Counted from the first letter of the stretch, positions 17,003 through 26,102 are shown. The stretch is 34,404 nucleotides of DNA from Pedobacter sp. (GCA_025351765.1 JANXVH010000173.1:1-34404); one strand, 5' to 3'. Program-made: numbers and translations. The notes: generated by a model from the sequence alone, not told the origin.

Positions 17003-17980
17003 ATGAAAACAGCAGCATTCTTAACCTCACTTTGTTTTGTTCTTGTAGCTACAGTAAAGGGACAAAATATCAATAGCACTCATTTGCTCAATACATTTAA
17101 AATTAATGGAACCGGAAAATGGGATTACCTATTGGCTGATCATAATAATAACCGCTTATATGTATCAAATGGTACACAAGTCAATGTGTTGAATATACTT
17201 ACCGGAGATTCTATTGGAGTTATAACAAATACTATAGGTGTACACGGAATAGCGCTAGCTCCTGGTTTAAAAAAAGGATATGTAAGTAATGGTAAAACTG
17301 GCGATTGCACCGTATTTAATAGTGAAACTTTACAAGAAATTAGCAGGGTTAAGACTGGCGAAAATCCCGATGCGATATTTTATGATGAGTACAGTAAAAA
17401 TATATTTGTGTTTAATGGCCGCAGCAATAGTGCAACGGTAATAAATCCCGCAACAGATAAGGTAATTGCAACTATTCCTCTGGGTGGCAAACCGGAAACT
17501 GGGGTTTCAGATAGAAAAGGAAAAATTTATGTCAATATCGAAGATAAAAATGAAGTAGTTTGTTTTGATGCCCATACATTTAAAATACTGAAAAGATTCA
17601 AATTGGCAGGAGGTGAAGAACCAGCGGGACTAGCAATTGATCGATCAAATTCGCGCCTGTTTGTAGGTTGTGCTAATAAGGTTATGCTGATACTGGATGC
17701 TGACACGGGGAAGATAATTAGCAAATTAGCTATTGGAGACGGTAGCGATGGTGTTGCTTTTGACGCCGTATTAAAACTTGCTTATAGCTCAAATGGAGAA
17801 GGAACGCTAACAATAATAAAAGAAACATCCAAAAATAAATTTAACGTTATTGAGACCACAAAGACTGCAATTGGTGCCCGTACAATAACTTTGGATGAAA
17901 AAAGTCATCACGTATTCTTATCTGTAGGAGATCGAAATTCAACCATTAAAAATTTTAGGGTTCTGGAACTTGGTAAGTAA
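17003..17980 (+). CDS. YncE-like secreted beta-propeller (YVTN repeats)
   Basis: 325 aa from ATG 17003. A signal peptide (MKTAAFLTSLCFVLVATVKGQ) is followed by repeating blades of the YVTN type, for example RLYVSNGTQVNVLNILTGDS, NIFVFNGRSNSATVINPATD, KIYVNIEDKNEVVCFDAHTF and RLFVGCANKVMLILDADTG. YncE-family proteins are periplasmic or secreted seven-bladed propellers; proposed roles are binding of ligands or DNA, and none is proved. The gene is divergent from the small-ORF/PAP2/RND operon, and both face operator sites of the same type. An 80-bp gap with its own operator separates it from the DUF5686 gene. Confidence 0.9.
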   Translation: MKTAAFLTSLCFVLVATVKGQNINSTHLLNTFKINGTGKWDYLLADHNNNRLYVSNGTQVNVLNILTGDSIGVITNTIGVHGIALAPGLKKGYVSNGKTGDCTVFNSETLQEISRVKTGENPDAIFYDEYSKNIFVFNGRSNSATVINPATDKVIATIPLGGKPETGVSDRKGKIYVNIEDKNEVVCFDAHTFKILKRFKLAGGEEPAGLAIDRSNSRLFVGCANKVMLILDADTGKIISKLAIGDGSDGVAFDAVLKLAYSSNGEGTLTIIKETSKNKFNVIETTKTAIGARTITLDEKSHHVFLSVGDRNSTIKNFRVLELGK

Positions 17981-18013
17981 ACGAATTATTTTGATCAGAA
18001 TTATTATATAAAT

Positions 18014-18046
18014 ACAGAATTATCACAGAATACGGTTCTATTTTTA
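18014..18046 (+). promoter_or_regulatory. Tandem 11-bp operator and -7 box, site 4 (DUF5686 gene)
   Basis: ACAGAAT (18014-18020) and ACAGAAT (18025-18031) are identical 7-mers with an 11-bp period. Seven bases (ACGGTTC) follow, then TATTTTTA (18039-18046), one mismatch from TAnnTTTG. The flank AAATACAGAAT is shared with the response-regulator promoter (site 6). This is the clearest of the six sites. Confidence 0.7.
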
Positions 18047-18063
18047 GGCAAAATATTCCAGTG

Positions 18064-20613
18064 ATGAAACCCATGTTAAGAACATTTTTTTTGCTGTTAA
18101 TTGCAATGCCTATAGTTGCAAAATCAAGGCAAAACAATACCGGATTAACCACTAATGTAACTGGACAAGTTATAGATGCTGTAACCAAATTACCCATCCC
18201 TAACGTGACCGTCCAATTTTCTACGGAAAAACTAACACAAACGAATGTTGAAGGAAAGTACGCTCTTAAAGCTCTAGGAGATTTTACCCTAATTAAATTC
18301 TCGTATGTAGGATATAAACCATCCCAAGTTATAATTCTTCCCGGCAAAACTCAACGTATTAACGTTTTGCTATCGGCCAATGATACGCAACTGGAAGAAA
18401 TAGCGATAAAAGCGGAAAAGAGGCCTCGTTATAAAAACAAAGCTAATCCGGCAGTTGCTCTTATTCAACAGGTTATTGACCACAAAGAAAGTAACCGTAT
18501 GCTTAATACAGATTATTTACAATATAATCAATACGAAAGAATAAATTTTTCCGCTTTTGACCTTCCGCCCAAAGTTCTAAAATCAAAAATGTTCAGCAAA
18601 TACAGATTTTTGCTAGATACAGGAATGGTTATCGGTGATAGTGTTAAAACTGCGCTGCCTGTTTATATGTCAGAAAAATACGCTGATATATATTCCAGAA
18701 AAAATCCTGCTAAAATTATAAATATTCTAAGAGCCCACCAGGAAGTTGACTACAGTTCGTTAATTGACATACAGGCCTTGGATATTTATCTAAATCGATT
18801 GTACGGAAATCCGGATATTTATCAGAATAACCTATTTATATTAACCCATCAGTTCTTAAGTCCGATTGCTGATCATGCCCAGGACTTCTATAAATTTTTC
18901 ATTACCGATACAATTAGCTACAATAGTGAGAAATTAGTTGAGATAAGCTTTACGCCGAGAAATCTTGGTGATTTTCTGTTTGAAGGAAAACTCTATGTCA
19001 CCACGGATGGCAGATATGCGGTCAAATCAGATCACCTCGAAATCAATAAGCATATCAACATTAATTTCGTAAGACGGATGGATATCAGGCAAGAGTTCCA
19101 GCAGAATAAAGATGGAAGATTTTACCTCACAAAAAACAATATTCAATCTGATTTCGGACTTGAAAAAGATCAAGGGACAAAAATTTTCGGCGAGCGAACC
19201 ATATTTTATACCAATTACAAGTTACAGAATCAAATGCCTGCAAGGTTCTATGAAGGAAGAGACAATCAAATTAATCTCGATCCTTTAGAAAGTAAAAATG
19301 CAACACTCAAAAAGTACCGCACAGATACCATTACTGTCGCCCAAACAAAAGTATACAACCATATAGATAGCTTGCAATCCATGCCTTCTTTTAAAAGAAC
19401 TGTTTGGACTGCTAAGTTTTTAGCTCTCGGATATGCTGACTTTGGTGGTGTTACGCTAGGGCCAAGCGGAAGTTTTTATTCTTTTAACACTTTGGAAGGA
19501 TCACGGTTTAATATAGGAGGGAAAACGACACCAAAGTTTAGCCAAGATGTTTACTTGCAAGGCTATGTTGCTTATGGAGAAAAAGATGAAAAATTAAAAT
19601 ATTATTTATCCGGAATGTATTCGTTTAACAAAAACTCTCCATGGGGATACCCGGTTAATTATCTAAAGATCAGCTACCAGTATGATTCTGATATACCCGG
19701 ACAAAACTTTCTGGTAGATAAATTCCAAAGCATTCTAGGTTCCTTTACCCGGGGGCGAAATGACCTATGGCAGTACAATAGGATTGCCAGAATAAATTAC
19801 AACCGGGATTTGGATAACCATTTCTCGTATAGCGCAGGATTAAAAATGTGGATCCAGCAACCAGCCGATCAGTTGAAATTTATAACGGCAACTCCAAATC
19901 AAATAAACCTGATACGGACAACCGAAATTGAACTTACACTCCGTTACGCACCCAATGAAAAAATATTTAAAGGAATAGAAAGACGGCATACTATTCCAAG
20001 TAAATATCCAATTTTCACTATGCAGGCTAGTTATGGCATGAAAGGAATTGCAGGGGGAATGAGCAATTATCTAAACCTTAGTGGAAATATCTATAAACGT
20101 TTTTACCTTTCTCAGCTTGGCTATTCTGATATCACATTACTTACTGGAATTGTTCAGGGCAAGGTATCTTTCCCCTATTTATCAATTTTACCATCCAACC
20201 AAACCTATCTATATGATCCCAATGCTTATAATAACATGAACTTTCTGGAATTTGTTACCGATCATTACGTTGGTATAAACGGCACTCATGCTTTCGAAGG
20301 ATTTCTTTTAAATAAAGTCCCACTATTGAAGCATCTTAAATTGAGAGAATATTTATCTTTTAAATTGCTATATGGAGGAATTCGAGAAGAAAACAATCCT
20401 GAAAAGCAGGTAAACTTGTTTAGATTCCCTGTGAATCCCCAAGGCAGACAACTTACCTACTCATTAGGAAAAGCGCCTTATACTGAATTAGGAGTTGGTA
20501 TCGGAAATATATTCAAGTTGATCAGAGTAGATGCCATTAGGAGATTTAATTACCTCGATCATCCGGGAACTGCGCCCTACGGTTTGCGTTTTACGATCGG
20601 AACTAGTCTATAG
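18064..20613 (+). CDS. DUF5686 outer-membrane protein with carboxypeptidase-like domain
   Basis: 849 aa from ATG 18064; a GTG directly before it is a less likely start. A signal peptide (about 1-21) is followed by a carboxypeptidase-like regulatory domain (about 33-108: VTGQVIDAVTKLPIPNVTVQF to FSYVGYKP), then the DUF5686 region to the end. The DUF5686 part has a soluble section (about 125-420) and a beta-rich C-terminal part ending GLRFTIGTSL, like an outer-membrane barrel. The family is common in Bacteroidota and its function is not established. It carries the clearest operator of the set. Confidence 0.9.
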   Translation: MKPMLRTFFLLLIAMPIVAKSRQNNTGLTTNVTGQVIDAVTKLPIPNVTVQFSTEKLTQTNVEGKYALKALGDFTLIKFSYVGYKPSQVIILPGKTQRINVLLSANDTQLEEIAIKAEKRPRYKNKANPAVALIQQVIDHKESNRMLNTDYLQYNQYERINFSAFDLPPKVLKSKMFSKYRFLLDTGMVIGDSVKTALPVYMSEKYADIYSRKNPAKIINILRAHQEVDYSSLIDIQALDIYLNRLYGNPDIYQNNLFILTHQFLSPIADHAQDFYKFFITDTISYNSEKLVEISFTPRNLGDFLFEGKLYVTTDGRYAVKSDHLEINKHININFVRRMDIRQEFQQNKDGRFYLTKNNIQSDFGLEKDQGTKIFGERTIFYTNYKLQNQMPARFYEGRDNQINLDPLESKNATLKKYRTDTITVAQTKVYNHIDSLQSMPSFKRTVWTAKFLALGYADFGGVTLGPSGSFYSFNTLEGSRFNIGGKTTPKFSQDVYLQGYVAYGEKDEKLKYYLSGMYSFNKNSPWGYPVNYLKISYQYDSDIPGQNFLVDKFQSILGSFTRGRNDLWQYNRIARINYNRDLDNHFSYSAGLKMWIQQPADQLKFITATPNQINLIRTTEIELTLRYAPNEKIFKGIERRHTIPSKYPIFTMQASYGMKGIAGGMSNYLNLSGNIYKRFYLSQLGYSDITLLTGIVQGKVSFPYLSILPSNQTYLYDPNAYNNMNFLEFVTDHYVGINGTHAFEGFLLNKVPLLKHLKLREYLSFKLLYGGIREENNPEKQVNLFRFPVNPQGRQLTYSLGKAPYTELGVGIGNIFKLIRVDAIRRFNYLDHPGTAPYGLRFTIGTSL

Positions 20614-20638
20614 CATCATCTTTATGCCCTTTAATTTA

Positions 20639-21271
20639 TTAGGATGACCTGTACTTACTGAGATAAACTAAACAAATTAAATATAAAACTATGAGGCCTA
20701 CAATAAAGCCAGCCAATACATCAGTAAACCAATGTGCGCCAAGGTAGATGCGGGAAAATGGCACCAAAATTATCATTATTCCAGAAAAGCATGCAATAAT
20801 CCATCTAAATTTAATAGAGATGCTATCGAGCTTATACATCAAGAATATTAAAAAGCCAAAAAAAACTACATAGAAAAGCACGTGTCCACTTGGAAAACTC
20901 TGTTGTTTAGCCTTTTCCAATATTCTTACCAGATCTTGAGAGGGCCTTGGTCGGTCTACAAGAAACTTCAATGCCGTACTAATCAATCCGGAAATTAACG
21001 TAAAGAGGATAAAGACTCCTTCTCTTTTAAATTTAAAAATCCAAAAGGTAAATGCAGTAAGACACACAATTATCAAACTTTGCGGCAGATTTCCTAACCA
21101 GCTAATCATTTCCATAAACTGATCAAGTAACAAGTATTGATGTTCTTGAACCTCTTGAGAAAATTTTAAATCAAATGAAGATTTAGGAAATAGCAAAACA
21201 ACCACAGTAAGTAGTAAAAAACTTAGCGTGAGAAAAATAATTAGTCGAAATAAAAATGCTTTGTTGGTCAT
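20639..21271 (-). CDS. PAP2 phosphatase, six-helix membrane type
   Basis: 210 aa with about six membrane segments. The catalytic motifs are complete: K102 and RPRPS (107-111), SFPSGH (125-130) and R174 with HWFTD (180-184). This is the compact inner-membrane PAP2 form, with the active site on the periplasmic side; undecaprenyl diphosphate, phosphatidylglycerol phosphate and lipid A are known substrates of the type. It starts 53 bp after DUF2147 with no clear promoter between, so co-transcription is likely. It differs from the other PAP2 protein in this window, which has a cleavable signal. Confidence 0.92.
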   Translation of the reverse strand: MTNKAFLFRLIIFLTLSFLLLTVVVLLFPKSSFDLKFSQEVQEHQYLLLDQFMEMISWLGNLPQSLIIVCLTAFTFWIFKFKREGVFILFTLISGLISTALKFLVDRPRPSQDLVRILEKAKQQSFPSGHVLFYVVFFGFLIFLMYKLDSISIKFRWIIACFSGIMIILVPFSRIYLGAHWFTDVLAGFIVGLIVLYLICLVYLSKYRSS

Positions 21272-21324
21272 AATTGGTTAATAAGAGTGCTAGATTTTAT
21301 ACAATTTAACTGCCAATTTAGGCA

Positions 21325-21840
21325 TCACTTGCCAGATGATTTTACACCCACAAATTCGAGACTTTTACAAATAAATTTGAATTTCCAATATCCTTTAACT
21401 TTTAATGTGCCATCCGGACTGAAATAGGCACATGCAGTCCATTCTCTACCACTATCTGCATCATAAATAATCCCATTTTCCCAAGTATTAGATGATGGAG
21501 CGTAATTTAAAGATCTCAAAACCTGCATACCAAGGATTCTTCTTGATTGTAAATTAGTATCTCTATTCTTTGTGTCCTTTCTCGTTGCCATAGGATGACT
21601 GGGGTCATCATTATCACTAAACCAAATTACTTTTGCTTTATAAACACTATCAGTTTTATATACTTCTACCATTAGGTTTTTCTCTGTACTCATCCATTTA
21701 CCAACAATTTTATCGCTCATGTTACCTACCATGGTTGTTTTAAAGTGGTCCAAGTATCTGTTTTGTTGCGCAGAACAATCAAAAGATTTAAGCAACAACA
21801 ATACAAAAAAAAGTTTTCCAATAAATTTAAGGCTCCTCAT
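21325..21840 (-). CDS. DUF2147 secreted protein
   Basis: 171 aa from ATG 21840; an ATG at 21849 would add three residues and lies only nine bases after the -7 box. A signal peptide ends in FDCSAQQ. The mature part shows the DUF2147 pattern: IVGKWMSTEKNLMVEVYK, a VIWF strand, the LQSRRILGMQVL element, GIIYDADSGREW and the DGTLKVKGYWKF strand. The family is an exported lipocalin-like fold without established function. It carries operator site 5 and leads into the PAP2 gene downstream. Confidence 0.85.
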   Translation of the reverse strand: MRSLKFIGKLFFVLLLLKSFDCSAQQNRYLDHFKTTMVGNMSDKIVGKWMSTEKNLMVEVYKTDSVYKAKVIWFSDNDDPSHPMATRKDTKNRDTNLQSRRILGMQVLRSLNYAPSSNTWENGIIYDADSGREWTACAYFSPDGTLKVKGYWKFKFICKSLEFVGVKSSGK

Positions 21841-21858
21841 AAAATTCATTTTGTGTAA

Positions 21859-21891
21859 TGAAAATACGCTTCAAATCTGGATTAATTCTGA
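21859..21891 (-). promoter_or_regulatory. Tandem 11-bp operator and -7 box, site 5 (DUF2147/PAP2)
   Basis: On the minus strand TCAGAAT (21891-21885) and CCAGATT (21880-21874) repeat with an 11-bp period. Seven bases (TGAAGCG) follow, then TATTTTCA (21866-21859), two mismatches from TAnnTTTG. The site lies between the kinase stop and the DUF2147 start. Confidence 0.6.
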
Positions 21892-21915
21892 TTTTAAGAA
21901 AAGCAGGGGGAAACT

Positions 21916-23169
21916 TCACTCCCAAGATAACATAAAACTATGGGTAACACCCAAATGATTATACTGAATGGTAATTCCAGAGCGGTCACAGATCTGCTTT
22001 ATTATAGATAGCCCAAGTCCATTATGTTGGCTATGCAGGTTTTCTTTATAAAATCTTGAAAATAATCTTGTACGGTCAAGTGCTACCTCTGACCCAGAAT
22101 TACTTACTATCAACCTATTATTTAGTAAACTAATATAAAGTGCGCCTCCAGACACATTATGAGAACTTGCGTTACTAAGTAAGTTATTTAATAATATATC
22201 TATTAATTCACTGTTTCCTTTTAAAAAGCTAGCAGAAATATCTAATGAGTTTACCAATTTTTTAGCTGTCCAGAGTTCATGAAACTGCTCAACTTTTTCA
22301 AGCAACCGCTCTTTCATATCAATACGCTCAGTGGCATTAAACTGCCCGTTATCAATTTTAGCAAGCAGTAACAAAGACCTGTTAAGTTTGGTCAGTCGTT
22401 GTACAGACGAATAAATAATTTTTAGGGCAGAGCTGTTCCCATCCGAGAGATTTTCCTCCTGGATTATTAAATCCAATTTAGCTCTTATAATTGCCAGAGG
22501 TGTCTGTAGTTCATGAGAAGCATTTTCTGTAAACTCTTTAAGCGCCCGATAGTCATTGTCTGCAGATTGAATTAACTCATATACAGATTTATTCATCAGT
22601 GAAAATTCGTCTATCTCTGTTTCCGGAAGCTTTGGAAGGGAGTGACTATCCAATTTAAATCCATTAAGTTCATTTAATGTAAGATAAAAAGGTCGCCATA
22701 ATTTTTTTAATATGGACTGATTTACAAGAAATGAACTCAAAATTACCACAAGTAGTAATACGATGGTGGTTATAGCGATAACATTAATTAGAAGTTTTGT
22801 TCCTTCTATCGGCTTAGAGACAGTCAACAAATAAAATTGAGCATTCAATTTAACAGTAAAAGACAACTGCCTGAAGTCTTCTGTAACCTGCTCATCTGTA
22901 TCGTACATCCTAACAGTCTTGATGGATTTATCGCTAGCATGGGTGACTTTTAATGCGCTAACTTGAATTTCTTCAAAATCGTTAAACTCTGGAATAACCT
23001 GATTGGCTTTAATAAAAACCTCTGTTCTGTTCTTATATCTTAACAAGGCCTCATCAAGTTCTTGGATAAGCACTCCACTAATGATTAAGTAATAGATCAA
23101 TCCTGAAATGCAAAAAACTAATGCCATTACATACAGATTGATCCTGTTATATTTTGTAAATAGTTTCAT
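21916..23169 (-). CDS. Sensor histidine kinase
   Basis: 417 aa. Two membrane helices (about 11-33 and 126-149) enclose a periplasmic sensor region of about 90 residues. A HAMP-like linker (about 150-205) leads to the H-box ASHELQTP with phospho-accepting H219. The N-box is LLNNLLSNASSHN, and the G-box includes NGLGLSIIKQICDRSG. This is the class I layout of PmrB/QseC-type kinases. The gene starts eight bases after the response-regulator stop. The signal is unknown; the small sensor and the predicted targets suggest an envelope stimulus such as cationic peptide, metal or lipid stress. Confidence 0.94.
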   Translation of the reverse strand: MKLFTKYNRINLYVMALVFCISGLIYYLIISGVLIQELDEALLRYKNRTEVFIKANQVIPEFNDFEEIQVSALKVTHASDKSIKTVRMYDTDEQVTEDFRQLSFTVKLNAQFYLLTVSKPIEGTKLLINVIAITTIVLLLVVILSSFLVNQSILKKLWRPFYLTLNELNGFKLDSHSLPKLPETEIDEFSLMNKSVYELIQSADNDYRALKEFTENASHELQTPLAIIRAKLDLIIQEENLSDGNSSALKIIYSSVQRLTKLNRSLLLLAKIDNGQFNATERIDMKERLLEKVEQFHELWTAKKLVNSLDISASFLKGNSELIDILLNNLLSNASSHNVSGGALYISLLNNRLIVSNSGSEVALDRTRLFSRFYKENLHSQHNGLGLSIIKQICDRSGITIQYNHLGVTHSFMLSWE

Positions 23170-23177
23170 TTCTCTGG

Positions 23178-23855
23178 TTAACTAATTACAAATTTATAAC
23201 CCATCCCATATACAGCTTTAATATAATCAGGACATCCGGCGTTTATTAGCTTTTTACGGAGATTCTTTACATGTGAATAGATGAAATCAAAATTATCTGC
23301 CATATCAGTATGATCGCCCCAGAGGTGTTCAACGATGGCCTCTTTTGTTATCATCTTGTTTTTGTTGCTGAACATATACAACAACAATTCGTATTCTTTT
23401 CGAGTGAGTGGTATTTCCTCGACATCATTTTTAAGTGTTTTTTCATTCAAATTCAAAACAAGTTCGCCAATTGAAATCTGATTGAAACCACCAAAAGACT
23501 TTCGCCTAATTATTGCCAAGACCCGCGCAGCTAATTCTGCCAAATGAAAAGGTTTGGCAAGATAATCATCACCTCCAAGATTAAGTCCCCGAATCTTATC
23601 ATCCAGAGAATCACGCGCGCTAATAATCAAAACACCTTCATCTTTTGCTAGAAGCTTAAGCTCTTTCAAAATATCCAATCCGTTACCATTTGGTAAATTA
23701 ATGTCAAGGATAATGCATGAATAATCATTAACATGTATTTTTTCCATTGCTGTGTGGAAGTCATACGCCACCTCACAAATGAACTTTTCAGACCCCAGAT
23801 ATTTTACAATACTCTGAGAGAGATCCTTTTCGTCCTCCACTATCAGTAGTTTCAT
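23178..23855 (-). CDS. OmpR-family response regulator
   Basis: 225 aa. The receiver domain has E7-D8, phospho-acceptor D51 and K101. The C-terminal winged helix (about 128-225, with LTRKEYELLLYMFSNKNKMITKEAIVEHLWG and the VKNLRKKL recognition helix) is the OmpR/PhoB type. Such regulators bind as head-to-tail dimers to two half-sites about 11 bp apart, matching the six tandem sites in this window, one of them at its own promoter. The start cannot lie further downstream because the acidic pocket begins at residue 7. Confidence 0.95.
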   Translation of the reverse strand: MKLLIVEDEKDLSQSIVKYLGSEKFICEVAYDFHTAMEKIHVNDYSCIILDINLPNGNGLDILKELKLLAKDEGVLIISARDSLDDKIRGLNLGGDDYLAKPFHLAELAARVLAIIRRKSFGGFNQISIGELVLNLNEKTLKNDVEEIPLTRKEYELLLYMFSNKNKMITKEAIVEHLWGDHTDMADNFDFIYSHVKNLRKKLINAGCPDYIKAVYGMGYKFVIS

Positions 23856-23858
23856 AAT

Positions 23859-23891
23859 GCAACATACAGCTAAATCCTGTGTAAATTCTGT
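23859..23891 (-). promoter_or_regulatory. Tandem 11-bp operator and -7 box, site 6 (response regulator)
   Basis: On the minus strand ACAGAAT (23891-23885) and ACAGGAT (23880-23874) repeat with an 11-bp period. Seven bases (TTAGCTG) follow, then TATGTTGC (23866-23859), which keeps TAnnTT. The box ends three bases before the ATG at 23855, so the mRNA would be leaderless or nearly so. The site predicts autoregulation. Confidence 0.6.
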
Positions 23892-23909
23892 ATTTAAAAA
23901 AGATGTTAA

Positions 23910-25064
23910 TTAATTAACCGCAACGCTCAGGGAGATAGTTTTTGATGCGCCAAAAACAACTTCCTTATTTAATTTTTCGGGGAGTATATTCCAAAGGCAT
24001 TCTCGCACGGTTAGCAACTGGTTTTTTGTATCAATGCTAATTAGTTGAAAAGACAGTTTTCTTTCATCATGAAAAGAAACATCTCCCTTCATTGGCGAAT
24101 CTACCCTAAAAACATTAAGATCAACGTCATTATCAGGACCTCTGTACTGATAAAATTCATTCCAGTTGCTGTTTCCATGGAAATAAGCTTTAATATTAAG
24201 GTGAGATTTCAGAAACTTAGTCCAGCCCCTTTGTTCTACATCAGTTTTATCCAAATCGCCGTCTTTAAAATGCTCTGCACTAAGATTTTCGAAACTGACT
24301 TGGCTAGTTACCCTGTTTGATGAAGGGCTGCTAAAATGTTTAGCCTCACTCTCAGGCTGATCATGCGCAAAAATAATTATCGGTGTAACTGTAGAAATCT
24401 TTTGTAAATCTTTTTTTAACCAAATCCTTTCCGCCGAATCAGGCCAGAGATTAACAAAAACAATATGTAACCCCTTAACATCAATGGAATAATGTACCTT
24501 ATGAAGTGAATAGTCAAAGGTTTTTTTTGTTAATTTTATACTAGGTTTAAGCATGAAATTATAGATGCCTACCATAGCGGACGGGTCTTTTTCAGGTTTC
24601 ATTGGTTTACGAAACCCAATAGCATTTGAAATATCATGATTGCCGGGCATTAGCATTAACCTTGCTGATCGGCCTTCACTCCCTTTTAATTTAAGCTGTG
24701 TGGCATAATCACGATAAAATTGCCCCCATGACTTTGTTGAAGACTGAACACTTTTTTCCATCCTGTTGGTAATATCCCCACCTTCCACTATATAATCAAT
24801 GAATCCTACAGTTGCGCCAGACTTTACTCCGGCGTCGGCAGGAAACTTTAACTTTGGAACGGTATTAATCTGGCGAATCATTGCCCGGTTAACAATTTGA
24901 GCATTCACATTACTATCACCTCTAAAAGCTGGCCTAGTGATACCGTAATGCGCATCAGAAGTATAAATTATTTGTATAATATCATTCGTCTTTCCAGTTT
25001 GGGCAACGCACAAACCGTTACTAATCAAAATCAAGCCAAGGGCTATATAATGAGTTATTTGCAT
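23910..25064 (-). CDS. Secreted calcineurin-like metallophosphoesterase
   Basis: 384 aa with a signal peptide (about 1-21). The metallophosphoesterase motifs are in order: D37-x-H39 (SDAHYG), GGDITN (95-100), GNHD (141-144), FAHDQPE and a late FHGNSNWNEF with an HxN arrangement. The protein is periplasmic or exported and should hydrolyse phosphate esters with two metal ions; the substrate is unknown. It starts 22 bp after the propeller lipoprotein gene on the same strand, so it probably ends the TonB-receptor transcript. The response-regulator gene follows 54 bp further on but has its own promoter. Confidence 0.88.
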   Translation of the reverse strand: MQITHYIALGLILISNGLCVAQTGKTNDIIQIIYTSDAHYGITRPAFRGDSNVNAQIVNRAMIRQINTVPKLKFPADAGVKSGATVGFIDYIVEGGDITNRMEKSVQSSTKSWGQFYRDYATQLKLKGSEGRSARLMLMPGNHDISNAIGFRKPMKPEKDPSAMVGIYNFMLKPSIKLTKKTFDYSLHKVHYSIDVKGLHIVFVNLWPDSAERIWLKKDLQKISTVTPIIIFAHDQPESEAKHFSSPSSNRVTSQVSFENLSAEHFKDGDLDKTDVEQRGWTKFLKSHLNIKAYFHGNSNWNEFYQYRGPDNDVDLNVFRVDSPMKGDVSFHDERKLSFQLISIDTKNQLLTVRECLWNILPEKLNKEVVFGASKTISLSVAVN

Positions 25065-25086
25065 TACTTACTTATTGATCTTGTTG

Positions 25087-26079
25087 TTAATTTCTTTTGT
25101 AAAAGCTGATGGCATTTTTAGCACCTGCATAGCCTTTGGTCTCAGAAATAGTCACATATCCTTTTCCATCTCCACAAAAATCTATAGCCTCCCCTTGCCT
25201 TTCATTTCGGAAGTAAGGTGCGTCCTGTGGTGCACGTAGAAGTAAATGTGCTATAGATTCATTGCTTTCCCTTTTCCAGTACCATATTTGTCCAGTATTT
25301 CTAAGTAAGACTTCGCTTCCATCAGCAGAAATACTTCCCGAGGTCAACATATCAAATGGAAGTTTTGCTACCGGTTTCAAGGTTATTGCTGTATTAATTA
25401 CTTGAGGATATGCTGCTTTGTAAATTGTGCTTGCTCCGTATTGTTTAGTAGCAAGGTAAAGATCTTTAGTTAATGGATCCACTAACAAGCTTTCTGCATT
25501 CACTGACCCTGCAGGATAATGCAGTATTATTTTATCAACAGAAATATGTAGCATTGAGGTCGCAGAGAAAACGGCTATTTCTGGTTCTATAAAACGATAG
25601 ATAAAAACAGTTCCACGGGATGCTCCATTGTCTCCAATATCTGCAACATAAACGTAATTCTTACCCGCCACTGGACCAGGTCCGGTTGTTATGTCTTCCC
25701 AGTCAATATTTGTACTTCCATCTAAAATAAGCTTACCTAAATTTACCCCGCTTAAATCGGTTATATACACCTCATTACTGTTTCCGCTGTCTTCATGAAT
25801 ATAATATTTTCCACCATAAGTCAGACTTGGTGCAATTCCCGAAATTTCATGTAACTCCTGATTGGCAAGCTCAATAACTGAGGGTAGTGGATCAAAGTTT
25901 TTATTACTAATTAACAAGGATAGGTTGTATGTTGCTTTCGGAACAGTGTCAGGTTTCACTACAATGATTTTTGTAGTATCGGTAACTGCTGGCTTATTTG
26001 CGTCAGTTACATTTTTCTTACAAGCCGAAACAGCTAAAATCAACACCATCATTACTGTCAGAATATTCCGGAATTTCAT
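25087..26079 (-). CDS. Propeller-like lipoprotein
   Basis: 330 aa from ATG 26079. An in-frame ATG at 26118 falls inside the terminator stem and is unlikely. The signal ends in the lipobox LAVSACKK, typical of surface or periplasmic lipoproteins in this phylum. The body shows beta-propeller features: SGIAPSLTYGGKYYIHEDSG, EVYITDLSGVNLGKL, DWEDIT, NYVYVADIGDNG. A DWEDI block followed by ADIGDN is recurrent in a family of secreted propellers that I recognise only as uncharacterised. It sits between the beta-helix lipoprotein and the metallophosphoesterase genes. Confidence 0.8.
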   Translation of the reverse strand: MKFRNILTVMMVLILAVSACKKNVTDANKPAVTDTTKIIVVKPDTVPKATYNLSLLISNKNFDPLPSVIELANQELHEISGIAPSLTYGGKYYIHEDSGNSNEVYITDLSGVNLGKLILDGSTNIDWEDITTGPGPVAGKNYVYVADIGDNGASRGTVFIYRFIEPEIAVFSATSMLHISVDKIILHYPAGSVNAESLLVDPLTKDLYLATKQYGASTIYKAAYPQVINTAITLKPVAKLPFDMLTSGSISADGSEVLLRNTGQIWYWKRESNESIAHLLLRAPQDAPYFRNERQGEAIDFCGDGKGYVTISETKGYAGAKNAISFYKRN

Positions 26080-26102
26080 ATAGCAGATCATAAAATTTAC
26101 AA

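Noticed and set aside
17955..18347. 130-aa minus-strand frame across the YncE/DUF5686 junction
   Set aside because: It covers operator site 4 and the signal peptide of the DUF5686 gene, and has no recognisable domain.
21272..21324. Tandem operator before the second PAP2 gene (GCAGTTA half-site)
   Set aside because: The second half-site and the -7 box do not match; the gene is better explained as co-transcribed with DUF2147.
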